A stretch of 64,000 bases of DNA from Methylovirgula sp. (GCF_037200945.1 NZ_JBBCGP010000001.1:2974501-3038500); one strand, 5' to 3'; positions 54,622 to 63,880 are shown, counted from the first letter of the stretch. Numbers and translations: made by a program. Notes: generated by a model from the sequence alone, not told the origin.

Positions 54622-55196
54622 GGATTCGGCGCGCCTTCCTGCGGATCCGTCTCGAGACTCGCCGGGCCGGGCGCGGCAGGCACGGGCTTTGTCGGAATCG
54701 GTTTCTTTGCCGCCTCGGTCTCAAGCGATTTCACATAGGCCGCGAGCTGCCAGATCGCTGAACTCGGCAGAAGCTTGCCCCACATTGGCATGCCGTTTGG
54801 ACGTCCCTGATAGATCGAATCGTAGATCTGATCGATGCGGCCGCCGTAAAGCCAGACCGAATCGTCGAAGGCAGGCCCAATGCCTCCGGCGCCGTGGAAA
54901 TGGCATCCGGAGCAATTGTACCAATCGTACAAGGTGGCACCGATGGCGATCGCTTGCACATTGCCTTCATATTGCTTGCCAAGCTGGCTCAGCGGCGGCT
55001 CCTTCTGCCCGTTGACGAAGAGGCCTGTGACCGGCACATTTTCCACACCGCCATCCGGCGCCGCTTGCGCGGCGGGCTGCGCCGCGGCCGGCGGTGCCGG
55101 ATCGGCGTCCGCATAATTGACCGCAGCCAAAACAAGCGACAGTGCAAGCAGAGACGCCGGGCCGCGTGGATTAAGTTGGCGGAAGTGCGAAGACAT
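54618..55196 (-). CDS. Periplasmic c-type cytochrome of the alcohol oxidation system
   Basis: 192 residues, signal peptide, alanine/proline-rich linker and one class I haem site CSGCH, with distal Met in MPMWGKL. The pattern GGRIDQIYDSIYQGRPNGMPMWG resembles cytochromes paired with XoxF/ExaF/PedH dehydrogenases, so it is the probable electron acceptor. It overlaps the end of the dehydrogenase gene by 26 bp. Confidence 0.87.
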   Translation of the reverse strand: MSSHFRQLNPRGPASLLALSLVLAAVNYADADPAPPAAAQPAAQAAPDGGVENVPVTGLFVNGQKEPPLSQLGKQYEGNVQAIAIGATLYDWYNCSGCHFHGAGGIGPAFDDSVWLYGGRIDQIYDSIYQGRPNGMPMWGKLLPSSAIWQLAAYVKSLETEAAKKPIPTKPVPAAPGPASLETDPQEGAPNP

Positions 55197-57021
55197 AAAG
55201 CGTCCCTCCTGCTGCGGTTCGCTGCTTCAGATCGGCAACGGCGCCGACGAAGCCAAGCGCGCCCGTCGGGTCGCGCGCGTCGAGATTTCCGGGAACGATG
55301 GCGCCGGACCAGCCGCCGATGCCGGACAGAATGGCGATATATTCGCGTTTATCTGGGCCCCGATAGGCAACGGGTTGGCCGATGATTCCAGACCCGGTCT
55401 TGAACTGCCATTTGAGTGCGCCGGTCTTCGCGTCCACCGCTTTGAACCAGCCATCCATCGTGCCGTAAAAGACGAGATCGCCCGCGGTTGCGAGCGTGCC
55501 GCTCCACGCCGGTAGATCTTCTTTGATCTGCCAGGCCGGCTTGCCGGTTTCGAGATTCCAGGCGCTGACCTCACCACGGAATCCGCCAGGGCCGGGTTTC
55601 ATGACGACGTTGGCGCCGACATACGGCGTGCCGGCGATATAATTCGCCTGCACATTCTCCCAATCCATGCACAGATTCTCATGCGGAATATAAAGATAGC
55701 CGGTGCGTGGCGAGAACGACGACGGTTCCCAGTCTTTGGCGCCGGACGCCGTCGGGCAGATGTCGTGGACGATCGTGCCAACCCTGGTGTTCTTCTCCGG
55801 ATTGACGACGGGGCGGCCGGTCTTCTTGTCGATCGTCTTGATCGAATTCACGTACCCGTAAGGATGCGCGGAGACGATCTCGCCGGTAGCGCGATCGAGC
55901 ATGTAAAGATAGCCGTTGCGGTCCGGGTGCAGCAGCACCTTGCGCACTTTGCCATTGACAGGCACGTCGAGCAGAATGATCTCATTGATGCCATCGTAAT
56001 CGTGCTCGTCGTGCGGGTTATACTGGTAATACCATTTCGCCGCGCCGGTATCCGGATCGCGCGCGAAAATGCCATCGGTCCATTTGTTGTCGCCGGGCCG
56101 CTGCTCTTGGTTCCACGGACCGGGATTGGCCGCTTCCTCATAGAGCAGGTTGAGGTCCGGATCGTAGGCCATCCAACCCCAGTTGGTGCCGCCGCCGATC
56201 TTCCACGCATCCGGCGGCCAGGTCGAAACGCCGAGATCCTTGCCGCGGTCCTGCGCGTAGAACGGATGGAAGTCCGGACCGATCAACACGTCCTTATCCG
56301 GCCCGGTGTGGAATGCCTTCCAGACCACCTTGCCGGTGTTGACGTCGAGAGCCTGTGTCCAGCCGCGGACGCCGAATTCGCCGCCCGCGACGCCGACGAA
56401 CACTTTGTCTTTGACCAAGAACGGCGCGCCGGTAATACTTTCGCCCTTGCTGATGTCACCAAGCTGCGTGGTCCACAGCGCCTTGCCGGCATTCACGTCG
56501 ATCGCGATCGTGCGCCCGTCAAGCGTGTTGAAAATGAATTTGTTGTTTGTGAAGACGCCGCCACGATTGACGGTGTCGCAGCAGGCAACACCTTGTGCGG
56601 CCGCGACCGGCGGCGGCTCGTATTTCCATTTCATCGGCGCGCCGGGCTTGGTCAGATCGAGCGCATAGACCCAATTCGGCCAAGGCGTGACAATATACAT
56701 TGTATTGTTTGCGACGATCGGGGCGGCTTCCTCGCCATGCGTCGTGCCGGTCGAGAAAGTGAACTCGACACGCAGGTTCTTGATGGTGTTGCCGTTGATT
56801 TGGTCGAGCGTCGAATAACGCGTCGCCGCGTAATTTTTGGTTGGCATGGTCCATTGGCCATCGTCAGCGGGCGCGGCTGCGATGGGCGCAGTCGGCAGCG
56901 CGGACGCCGCGCTATTCTGCGCGAACGCCAGATTTGGCAGGCTCAGGAGCGCACACGCCGCAAAGCCGGCCGCGCTTTTAGCGCAGCGTGTAGAGATAGG
57001 CGGTGATGTCTTCTGCCTCAT
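55171..57021 (-). CDS. PQQ-dependent methanol/ethanol-type dehydrogenase, lanthanide signature
   Basis: 616 residues, periplasmic eight-bladed propeller quinoprotein with a signal peptide cut at AFAQ. The adjacent-cysteine disulfide is at 147-148 (VACCDT). Metal/PQQ ligands are Glu215 (GGEFGVRG), Asn299 (AANPGPWN) and catalytic Asp341. Two residues on is Asp343 (HDYDG), the extra aspartate typical of lanthanide enzymes (XoxF, ExaF, PedH); calcium MxaF has Ala there. Tryptophan-docking repeats are present. Methanol versus ethanol preference cannot be settled by eye. It lies directly downstream of oxidase and cytochrome genes. Confidence 0.92.
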   Translation of the reverse strand: MRQKTSPPISTRCAKSAAGFAACALLSLPNLAFAQNSAASALPTAPIAAAPADDGQWTMPTKNYAATRYSTLDQINGNTIKNLRVEFTFSTGTTHGEEAAPIVANNTMYIVTPWPNWVYALDLTKPGAPMKWKYEPPPVAAAQGVACCDTVNRGGVFTNNKFIFNTLDGRTIAIDVNAGKALWTTQLGDISKGESITGAPFLVKDKVFVGVAGGEFGVRGWTQALDVNTGKVVWKAFHTGPDKDVLIGPDFHPFYAQDRGKDLGVSTWPPDAWKIGGGTNWGWMAYDPDLNLLYEEAANPGPWNQEQRPGDNKWTDGIFARDPDTGAAKWYYQYNPHDEHDYDGINEIILLDVPVNGKVRKVLLHPDRNGYLYMLDRATGEIVSAHPYGYVNSIKTIDKKTGRPVVNPEKNTRVGTIVHDICPTASGAKDWEPSSFSPRTGYLYIPHENLCMDWENVQANYIAGTPYVGANVVMKPGPGGFRGEVSAWNLETGKPAWQIKEDLPAWSGTLATAGDLVFYGTMDGWFKAVDAKTGALKWQFKTGSGIIGQPVAYRGPDKREYIAILSGIGGWSGAIVPGNLDARDPTGALGFVGAVADLKQRTAAGGTLYVFALPPT

Positions 57022-57355
57022 CGTCCTTCAACTCCATGTTCGGCATTGCGTTGCCAGGAACGGCTGCTTGCGGGTTCCTGATCCACGCGCGCATGTTTTC
57101 TGGGGTGTTCGGTAGAAAGCCCGCGATGATCGTACGGATCGCCATATGGTCGAGCGAGGGCCCGACATGACCTTCGGCGCCGGCGATGCCGGGAATTTCG
57201 TGGCAGAGACCGCAGTTCGATTTGACGATGAGGTCCGCGCCGTGCCGCGGGTTTCCACCGACCGGCGAGGTTTCGGCTGTGCCCTGTCTGGAATCGCAGC
57301 CCGCGAGCACGAGCGCCGCGGCAAGAAGTAGGAGTATGGCGATCATCCGGCGCAT
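56978..57355 (-). CDS. Small c-type cytochrome lipoprotein
   Basis: 125 residues with a lipobox (LVLAGC, Cys19) and one haem site CGLCH, with distal Met in AMPNMELKDDEAEDITAYLYTL. A class I cytochrome anchored to the membrane by lipid would suit electron transfer to the oxidase. Its 3' end overlaps the dehydrogenase start by 44 bp. Confidence 0.88.
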   Translation of the reverse strand: MRRMIAILLLLAAALVLAGCDSRQGTAETSPVGGNPRHGADLIVKSNCGLCHEIPGIAGAEGHVGPSLDHMAIRTIIAGFLPNTPENMRAWIRNPQAAVPGNAMPNMELKDDEAEDITAYLYTLR

Positions 57356-57792
57356 GTCGGCACCATCAGGAGAGCGAGCGTGTTAAAGAGAATGCCGATG
57401 AAGAAACCGAGTCCAGCCATCACGCTCCACAGCGCAAGGAAGCGGGTGCGTCCTTCGCCGGACTCGACGGCGTGCTCAGCATCACCACGTTGCTCCGCCC
57501 GCGTTGCGCGCCAATGCTGATAAGAGAGGCCCGTGCCCGCGAGCGCAAGAACAGCCGCAAGGAGATTCAACAGCAGAACAATCGTTCGCGCCGAGTGGAA
57601 TCCGGGCGCGACCTCATGCAACGGCATGTCTCCGGGATAACATGCGTGGGCCGCCAAACTGTAATCGATGATGAGTTGAAGGCCCCAGACAACCGGGCCT
57701 GCGAAAAGCGCCCCGAGAAGCGCAACGGTCGACACGTTGCCGCGCTGCGGGGCGGGGTGTTCTGCTTCTGAAAGTGATGTGCCGTTCTGCAT
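57343..57792 (-). CDS. Membrane protein of the oxidase operon
   Basis: 149 residues with three to four transmembrane helices (VALLGALFAGPVVWGLQLIID, IVLLLNLLAAVLALAGTGL, FLALWSVMAGLGFFIGILFNTLALL). Proteins like this sit downstream of coxC in caa3-type clusters; function not established. Start chosen at ATG 57792, 5 bp after the coxC stop, although the frame is open further upstream. Confidence 0.75.
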   Translation of the reverse strand: MQNGTSLSEAEHPAPQRGNVSTVALLGALFAGPVVWGLQLIIDYSLAAHACYPGDMPLHEVAPGFHSARTIVLLLNLLAAVLALAGTGLSYQHWRATRAEQRGDAEHAVESGEGRTRFLALWSVMAGLGFFIGILFNTLALLMVPTCAG

Positions 57793-57797
57793 CGTAC

Positions 57798-58412
57798 TCA
57801 CCTCAGATACGGCGAGATGTAGAAAGTCACGAAAACGGCGAGCCACGCCAAGGTCACGAAATGCCAATAGGCGCCGACGATGAGGGTCGGTGTATCTCGC
57901 CTTGCATCGACATAGCCAAGCAGCGACCAGGCAAGGACGGCGGCGACAGCAATAATTCCTACTATAAGGTGAACCAGATCGATGCCCGTGGTGGTAAAAT
58001 ACAGCGAGCTATAAAGGCTGTCGGTAAGTGCAAAAGGCTTGCTTTTCCATTCGAGCAATTCGAGCGCAACGAACACGAGCCCCAACAGTATTGCGGCAAC
58101 GAGACCAAAACGATACCGGGGCGCTGCGCCGAGATAGAAACCGCGTTGAGCCCACCACATGGCTGTGCTGCTCAGAAACATCACAAGGGTGGCCGGCAGC
58201 GCATAGGTGAGACTTGGATGCGGCTCCGGCGTCCATGACGGCGGCAATTGCACGGCACAATAAAAATAGCTGAACAGCAGATAGCCGAAGAGCGCACCTT
58301 CCGTCACAATTACGCCGAGCATGCCGTACCAGCCGGAGGCGTGATAAGCGACAGTGCCGATGGGCAGGGCGCGCTGGACCGGCGTGGTCTCGTGCATAGG
58401 CACGTCGCTCAT
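57798..58412 (-). CDS. coxC: Cytochrome c oxidase subunit III
   Basis: 204 residues with five or more helices and subunit III features (WYGMLGVIVTEGALFGYLLFSYFY, SLYFTTTGIDLVHLIVGIIA, YWHFVTLAWLAVFVTFYISPYL). Five- to seven-helix subunit III stabilises subunit I. Start overlaps the coxA stop by ATGA. Confidence 0.92.
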   Translation of the reverse strand: MSDVPMHETTPVQRALPIGTVAYHASGWYGMLGVIVTEGALFGYLLFSYFYCAVQLPPSWTPEPHPSLTYALPATLVMFLSSTAMWWAQRGFYLGAAPRYRFGLVAAILLGLVFVALELLEWKSKPFALTDSLYSSLYFTTTGIDLVHLIVGIIAVAAVLAWSLLGYVDARRDTPTLIVGAYWHFVTLAWLAVFVTFYISPYLR

Positions 58413-60349
58413 TGTGACGACTCCACTCTTTGCCCAAGTTCACGTTCCGGCCAAAGCCAGATGAGAATGGCCGCGATCACGACGAGGCAGCCGACCGCGG
58501 TCACAGCCCAAAGCCGCGACGGAATCAGCATGCCAGCAAAGATTAATGACGTGCCGACGGTGAGAATGAATGGGGCCGGACTGTCGAACGGCATTTTCAG
58601 GATTACGTCGGGCTCGCTGTCAAGCGCGGTGGTGCCGATCGTCTCGCGCTTGTCGTCAAGCGTGAATCCTTCGTCAAGCGTGGACGTGCCGTGGCTGTCG
58701 CCCAGCCGCTGCTCCCATAAGGGGTGGCGGCTGGCGACGGTCGGCAGGACGGCGAAATTGTAAGGCGGCGGCGGCGAGGACATCGACCATTCGAGCGTCG
58801 GTGCATCCCAGGGGTTGGGCCCCGCAATTCTGCCAGAGCGCAGGCTCACAAGTACATTGATGAACGTCAGCACGATACCAATCGCGAAGACGAACGCGCC
58901 GATGCTGGTCACCATGTTGAGAGTGTCCCAGCCCATATGCGCGGGGTAGGTATAGACCCGGCGCGGCATCCCGAGGAGGCCGGTCAGATGCATCGGCAGG
59001 AAGGCGACGTTGAAGCCGATGAACGATGTCCAGAAGCTCCATTTGCCGAGCGTCTCGTTCATCATCTTGCCGCTGAATTTCGGGAACCAGAAGTAGAGGC
59101 CGCCAATGACCGGGAAGAGATTGATGCCGATCAGCACGTAATGAATATGCGCGACCACGAAATAGGTGTCGTGCAATTGCCAATCGACGGGCACGGAGCC
59201 TGTCATAAAGCCGCTGACGCCGCCAATGACGAACAGAACGATCATGCTGGCGAAATAAAGGAACGCTGTGGTGATGACCGGGCGGCCGAGCCAGATCGTC
59301 AATGTCCAGGCGAAGACAGCGACGGCGCTCGGGATGGCGATGATGATCGACACACCGCTAAAGAACGACAACGCCAAAGTCGGCAAGCCCGTCGTGAACA
59401 TATGATGCACCCAGACACCGAAGCCGAGCGTCATCGTCGCGAGCGTCGAGAGAACCACGGCGGTGTAGCCAACGAGCGGACGGCGGCAGAAGACCGGCAG
59501 TGCGTCGGAGACCATTCCCATCGCAGGCAGGACTATCGCGTAAACCCAGGGATGCGCGAAAATCCAGAATAAATGCTGCCACAGCAGCGGCTGGCCGCCC
59601 GCCGAGACATCAAAGAAATGCGTGCCGAAATTGCGATCCATCCACAGCAGGAAGAACGCGAGGCTGACGCTAGGGACGACGAGGATATTGGCGACTGAGG
59701 CGGTAAATGTTCCCCAGATCATAATCGGCACGCGGTTGATCGACATGCCGGGTGCGCGCAGACGCAGGAAGGTGACAACGAAATTCACCGAGCCAACGGT
59801 CGTCGAGATGCCGAGGAAGATCATCCCCAGCGCGTAGAAGTCCATGTTGAGGCCGGGATTATATTCCTTGTTCGCATAAGGGACGTAATTGAACCAGCCG
59901 TCGTTTGGCCCCGCGCCCATCGCAAAGCCCGTATACATAAAGATGCCAGCGGCGACGAAGAGCCAATAGGACAGCGCATTCACACGCGGAAAGGCCATGT
60001 CGCGCGCGCCGAGCAGAAGCGGCCAGAGGTAGTTGGAGAAACCGGACAGAATCGGCATGGCATAGAGGAAGATCATCGTCATGCCATGCGTCGAAAAGAG
60101 CTGATCGTATTGCTCCGGTGTCAGAAGATGCTGATCCGGCCGTGCAAGCTGAACGCGCATGATCAGAGCCTCGACACCACCCAGTGCGAGGAAGATGAAA
60201 GCCGTGAAAATGTACCGGATGCCGATCTCTTTATGATCGACGGACGAGAACCAGCCGAGGATGCCGGGCTCCGTCTCCCAGATCTTCGTCAATCTCTCCA
60301 GATAGCCCGGCGATGCGGTGCCGGTCGCCGGGACACGCTCGAAAGTCAT
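58409..60349 (-). CDS. coxA: Cytochrome c oxidase subunit I, with HPWVY in place of HPEVY
   Basis: 646 residues, twelve or more helices. Haem a ligand in STHGMTMIFLYAMP, Cu-B ligands in the HPWVY segment and VWVHHMFTTG, haem ligands in VAHIHYVLIG. The Cu-B His and cross-linking Tyr of H-P-x-V-Y are kept, but the glutamate that ends the D-channel in standard enzymes is Trp. Length and the C-terminal extension (two helices after residue 580) agree with caa3-type subunit I. Pumps or consumes protons while reducing oxygen. Confidence 0.94.
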   Translation of the reverse strand: MTFERVPATGTASPGYLERLTKIWETEPGILGWFSSVDHKEIGIRYIFTAFIFLALGGVEALIMRVQLARPDQHLLTPEQYDQLFSTHGMTMIFLYAMPILSGFSNYLWPLLLGARDMAFPRVNALSYWLFVAAGIFMYTGFAMGAGPNDGWFNYVPYANKEYNPGLNMDFYALGMIFLGISTTVGSVNFVVTFLRLRAPGMSINRVPIMIWGTFTASVANILVVPSVSLAFFLLWMDRNFGTHFFDVSAGGQPLLWQHLFWIFAHPWVYAIVLPAMGMVSDALPVFCRRPLVGYTAVVLSTLATMTLGFGVWVHHMFTTGLPTLALSFFSGVSIIIAIPSAVAVFAWTLTIWLGRPVITTAFLYFASMIVLFVIGGVSGFMTGSVPVDWQLHDTYFVVAHIHYVLIGINLFPVIGGLYFWFPKFSGKMMNETLGKWSFWTSFIGFNVAFLPMHLTGLLGMPRRVYTYPAHMGWDTLNMVTSIGAFVFAIGIVLTFINVLVSLRSGRIAGPNPWDAPTLEWSMSSPPPPYNFAVLPTVASRHPLWEQRLGDSHGTSTLDEGFTLDDKRETIGTTALDSEPDVILKMPFDSPAPFILTVGTSLIFAGMLIPSRLWAVTAVGCLVVIAAILIWLWPERELGQRVESSQ

Positions 60350-60359
60350 GGCGACGGCC

Positions 60360-61316
60360 TCATTTCAATGTTTCCAGATAGGTCGTAACCGCGGAGAGCT
60401 GCGGCCCGGACAAATAAAGATCGGGCATTTTCGTGCCGGGCTTCACCGCCGATGGCTCAGCGATCCAGCCGGCCAACGCACCCGGCGTGTTCTCGAGCAT
60501 CCCGGCTGCGAGTGTCTGGCGGCTCATGAGATGCGTAAGGTCGGGTGCGACGGAACCGCCGGCCGTGCTGCCTCTCACCGTATGGCAAGCGCCGCAATGT
60601 TCGACGAAGACATGTTCATCTTGCGCGATCAGGGGAGACGTCGGCGCCACCGCCGGTTGCAACTGATCCTTCAACCATTGCTCGAATTGGGCAGGCGGCT
60701 CGGCAATGACGTAAAATGCCATATGCGCGTGCTGCTCGCCGCAATATTGCGTGCATTGGCCGCGATAGCGTCCTGGCTTGTCGGCTTGCAGCCAGGTTTC
60801 GTTCGTCTGGCCGGGAATTGTATCGGTCTTGCCAGCCAGCGCAGGTACCCAGAAGGAATGGATGACATCGGCGCCAATAAGTTCGATACGAACCGGCCGG
60901 CTGACCGGGATGTGAAACTCATCTGCTGTGGTGAGAACCTTGCTCGCATCGTCGTTGAGATAGCGCGCCTTCCACCACCATTGGCCGCCGGTGATCTCGA
61001 TCACCAGCGGTTTCTGGCCCGGCGGTGGTGCGTTGATTTTCGCAATGACGGCCATGGTCCAGACCGCAGAAATCATCAGCACAAACGTCGAAATGCCGAC
61101 GCCCACGCCAAGCAGGCCCAAGCCCGAGCCGCGCCTATCGACGGGAACTTCGCCTAGCGGCGTTTCTGGCCGCACCCGCCGAGTTATGACGCCCACCACG
61201 ACAAGGCCGGTGACGATCACGACGACGACGATCGAGATGATCAACAGCCCCCACGTCAGCGCAGTCACCGGATAGGCTTTGGTGCCGTAACCCGTCAGAT
61301 ACGACAACGGAGTCAT
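60360..61316 (-). CDS. coxB: Cytochrome c oxidase subunit II with fused cytochrome c (caa3 type)
   Basis: 318 residues: two N-terminal helices, a Cu-A domain (HSFWVPALAGKTD, GQCTQYCGEQHAHMAF with both Cys, His and Met ligands), then a cytochrome c domain with CGACH and distal Met in GTKMPDLYLS. The covalent cytochrome marks a caa3-type enzyme. ATG 61316 overlaps the ctaG stop as ATGA; the longer open frame upstream lies inside ctaG. Confidence 0.93.
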   Translation of the reverse strand: MTPLSYLTGYGTKAYPVTALTWGLLIISIVVVVIVTGLVVVGVITRRVRPETPLGEVPVDRRGSGLGLLGVGVGISTFVLMISAVWTMAVIAKINAPPPGQKPLVIEITGGQWWWKARYLNDDASKVLTTADEFHIPVSRPVRIELIGADVIHSFWVPALAGKTDTIPGQTNETWLQADKPGRYRGQCTQYCGEQHAHMAFYVIAEPPAQFEQWLKDQLQPAVAPTSPLIAQDEHVFVEHCGACHTVRGSTAGGSVAPDLTHLMSRQTLAAGMLENTPGALAGWIAEPSAVKPGTKMPDLYLSGPQLSAVTTYLETLK

Positions 61317-62134
61317 CGGGACACCGCATTCGCGCGGGCCGGTGCGATCTCGCTGCGAATGATCTCCTGCCAGAGGATGAGCATCGAGGTAATGAAGAAG
61401 AGAACACAGCCCGGCACCCACATGATGGCACCGCCGAGTTGTTGATCTTGGAGCGGCGTCAGATTCCACACGACCGTGGTGAGGAGATGCGGCGTATAGA
61501 GCGCGCGCGGCGCAAAGGTGATGAGCGCACCGAGGAAGCCCATTTGGATGGATGAGAACAGGCCGGCAAGGACGACGTGCATCGCTTTCGCGGGAGGCGC
61601 GTCGATCAGACTGGCCCAAAGCCACAGCGCCGCGCCGTAGACGGATACATGCATGGACCAATAGACGAAGCTGCTGCGGAACGTCTCAGCATAGGGCGCC
61701 GGCGCATGCCAGAACCAGATGCTAGCTGCAAACAACGCCGCCGCACTGAGCGGCGCAATGCCCCTCGGTTTAGTTGCTGGGTTTGAGACATTTTCGACGC
61801 GCGTGAAGGGACGACCGGTCACAACAAGAGGAGCACCGATCAGCGCCAGAATGATGTGCTGGCCGACGCGGGCGGCGAACAAGGACACAGATAGGGGACA
61901 AAGCGGTGAGATTAATGCGAGAGCCGTAATCGCCCAGCCGACATAAAACGAGGCCTGCCGCCAAGCAGCTATTGCTTGGCCCTGACGGCGTGCCGCGGTC
62001 GCTTTCCACCCATAGGCAGCGGCGCAGACAACAAGCACGCTAATCAGAATCGGATCAAAATTCCAGCGAGCCCAAAGGTCAGCGGGCGCTGGCGGTAGAC
62101 CACAATAAGGGGTCTGCAGGACCTGCGTGGACAT
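61313..62134 (-). CDS. ctaG: CtaG-type (Caa3) cytochrome oxidase assembly protein
   Basis: 273 residues, about seven helices. It matches the Caa3_CtaG family (WRQASFYVGWAITALALISPL, FAARVGQHIILALIGAPLVV with conserved His, SIWFWHAPAPYAETF). It helps assemble the oxidase copper sites and is the first gene of the nine-gene operon. The promoter should lie in 62135-62273, between this start and the IS66 copy. Confidence 0.9.
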   Translation of the reverse strand: MSTQVLQTPYCGLPPAPADLWARWNFDPILISVLVVCAAAYGWKATAARRQGQAIAAWRQASFYVGWAITALALISPLCPLSVSLFAARVGQHIILALIGAPLVVTGRPFTRVENVSNPATKPRGIAPLSAAALFAASIWFWHAPAPYAETFRSSFVYWSMHVSVYGAALWLWASLIDAPPAKAMHVVLAGLFSSIQMGFLGALITFAPRALYTPHLLTTVVWNLTPLQDQQLGGAIMWVPGCVLFFITSMLILWQEIIRSEIAPARANAVSR

Positions 62135-62281
62135 ACACTATAAATCCGAACTGGAGCTGCAACACACGATGTCAACAGTGACCAAACTCGGCACGGCGCG
62201 GAAAGTTTCTCAATAAGATGCTCGATTTGGCGCAACGCGACGGGGGAGAGCCGCGCCAGACGCTTGCTGCAAGGTAAGCGG

Positions 62282-63880
62282 TTAGCCGCGGCCGTTCAGG
62301 CTGTATAAGCGCCAGGGCATGAGAGCATCGATCTCGGCGTTGGGCCAGCTGTTGGCGAGACGCTCGAGCGTCTGCGCGAGCCAGGCGAGCGGATCGACAT
62401 CGTTCATTTTTGCCGTCTGCAACAATGTCGCTATGGTTGCCCAGGTTCGTCCGCCGCCGTCGCTGCCGGCAAAGAGCGAGTTCTTTCGCGTGATTGTTTG
62501 CGGCCGGATGGCACGTTCCACAATGTTGGAGTCAATCTCGACGCGGCCATCGGTGAGGAAGCGTTCGAGCGTCGCCCGCCGTGAGATGGCGTAGCGGATT
62601 GCCTCCGCCAATTTGGACTTGCCGGAGATACGTGGAAGCGCGTCTTGCCAAAGCTTGAACAGATCGGCGACGATCGCGACCGAGGTTTCCTGGCGGGCTG
62701 CGACGCGTGCATTTGGATCTTTGCCGCGCACCTTCTCCTCGATCTCCCACAGCTGGGTCATGCGTTCGATTGTCGTGGTCGCGAGTTTGGAACTGCCGGC
62801 GATGTGCAGTTCGTAAAATTTTCTTCGAACGTGGGACCAACATCCCGCGAGCGTGATGGCATCATTGCCGCGGTCGGGCCGCGCAAGACGATTATAGGCC
62901 GTATACCCATCCACCTGCAGGATGCCCCGATAATTGTCGAGATGGCGGGCGACACATTCGCCCGACCGGCTATCCTCGAAGCGGTAGGCAACCATCGGCG
63001 GACCGCTGCCGCCGAAGGTCCGGTCATCTCGCACGTAAGCCCAGAGATAGGCTGTCTTGGTGCTGCCGGAGCCTGGTTCCAAGGTTGGCAGCGTGGTTTC
63101 GTCGGCGAAGATCCTCTCGGCCTTCTTGATCAGCGTGAGGACATGTTCGGAGAGGATATCGAGTTCAAATCCGAGCCTGCCCATCCATTGCGCCATCAGG
63201 GCTCGGTCGAGGTCCACCTTGTCGCGGGCGTAAATCGCTTCCTGGCGGTAGAGCGGCAGGCCGTCGGCATATTTTGAGACCGCGATCTGCGCCAGAAGCG
63301 CTTCGGTCGGGATGCCGCCCTCGATGATATGGGCCGGCGCCGGGGCTTGAATGACACCATCTTCGTTCTTGAAGGCGTATTTCGGCCGGCGCGTGACGAT
63401 GACACGGAACTTCGCCGCGACCACATCGAGCCGCTCCGAGACATCCTCGCCGATCAGGATCTTCTGCTTGCCGGCGTGCTCCGGAAGCTCAGCCGGTTCG
63501 ATAACGATCTCGACCCGCTCGAGATGCGGCGCAAAACCCTTGCGAGGCCGTGCGGCTCGTTTGGCCTTGTCAGGGTCCTGCCGTTTATCGAGCTCGGCCT
63601 GGATGGCCCCGAGCCCGGTTTGAACCTCGTCGAAGACGAAGGCACTCTGTTCATCGTCAAGCGCATTGGAGCCGAGTTTTTCGGAGCGGCGCCCGAACCT
63701 TGCCCGCTCCAGCGTCTTGAGGATCGAGGTCAGGCGCGCGATCCGTTCTTCGGCGCTCGCATTCAGGGCTTGAAGTTCGGCAACTTCACCCTTGAGAGCA
63801 TCCGTTTTCTCAGCCATGGCCAGCACCATGGCTTTGAGCGCATCAACATTGTCGGGGAGATCGAAAACCGGCGCCGGCAT
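62282..63880 (-). CDS. tnpC: IS66 transposase TnpC, full-length copy
   Basis: 532 residues, identical to the copy at 40299-41882 as far as I compared, except that it keeps the original frame at the end (RLYSLNGRG). This is likely the reference form. Same coiled coil, zinc-finger-like and DDE regions. Confidence 0.93.
   Translation of the reverse strand: MPAPVFDLPDNVDALKAMVLAMAEKTDALKGEVAELQALNASAEERIARLTSILKTLERARFGRRSEKLGSNALDDEQSAFVFDEVQTGLGAIQAELDKRQDPDKAKRAARPRKGFAPHLERVEIVIEPAELPEHAGKQKILIGEDVSERLDVVAAKFRVIVTRRPKYAFKNEDGVIQAPAPAHIIEGGIPTEALLAQIAVSKYADGLPLYRQEAIYARDKVDLDRALMAQWMGRLGFELDILSEHVLTLIKKAERIFADETTLPTLEPGSGSTKTAYLWAYVRDDRTFGGSGPPMVAYRFEDSRSGECVARHLDNYRGILQVDGYTAYNRLARPDRGNDAITLAGCWSHVRRKFYELHIAGSSKLATTTIERMTQLWEIEEKVRGKDPNARVAARQETSVAIVADLFKLWQDALPRISGKSKLAEAIRYAISRRATLERFLTDGRVEIDSNIVERAIRPQTITRKNSLFAGSDGGGRTWATIATLLQTAKMNDVDPLAWLAQTLERLANSWPNAEIDALMPWRLYSLNGRG

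Noticed and set aside
55681..57006. Plus-strand frame of 441 codons opposite the PQQ dehydrogenase
   Set aside because: Antisense shadow; no motif, and the quinoprotein on the minus strand has all expected residues.
61317..61661. N-terminal extension of oxidase subunit II by 115 residues
   Set aside because: The extension lies inside ctaG in another frame, is Arg/His-rich and lacks homology; ATG 61316 gives the usual two-helix start.
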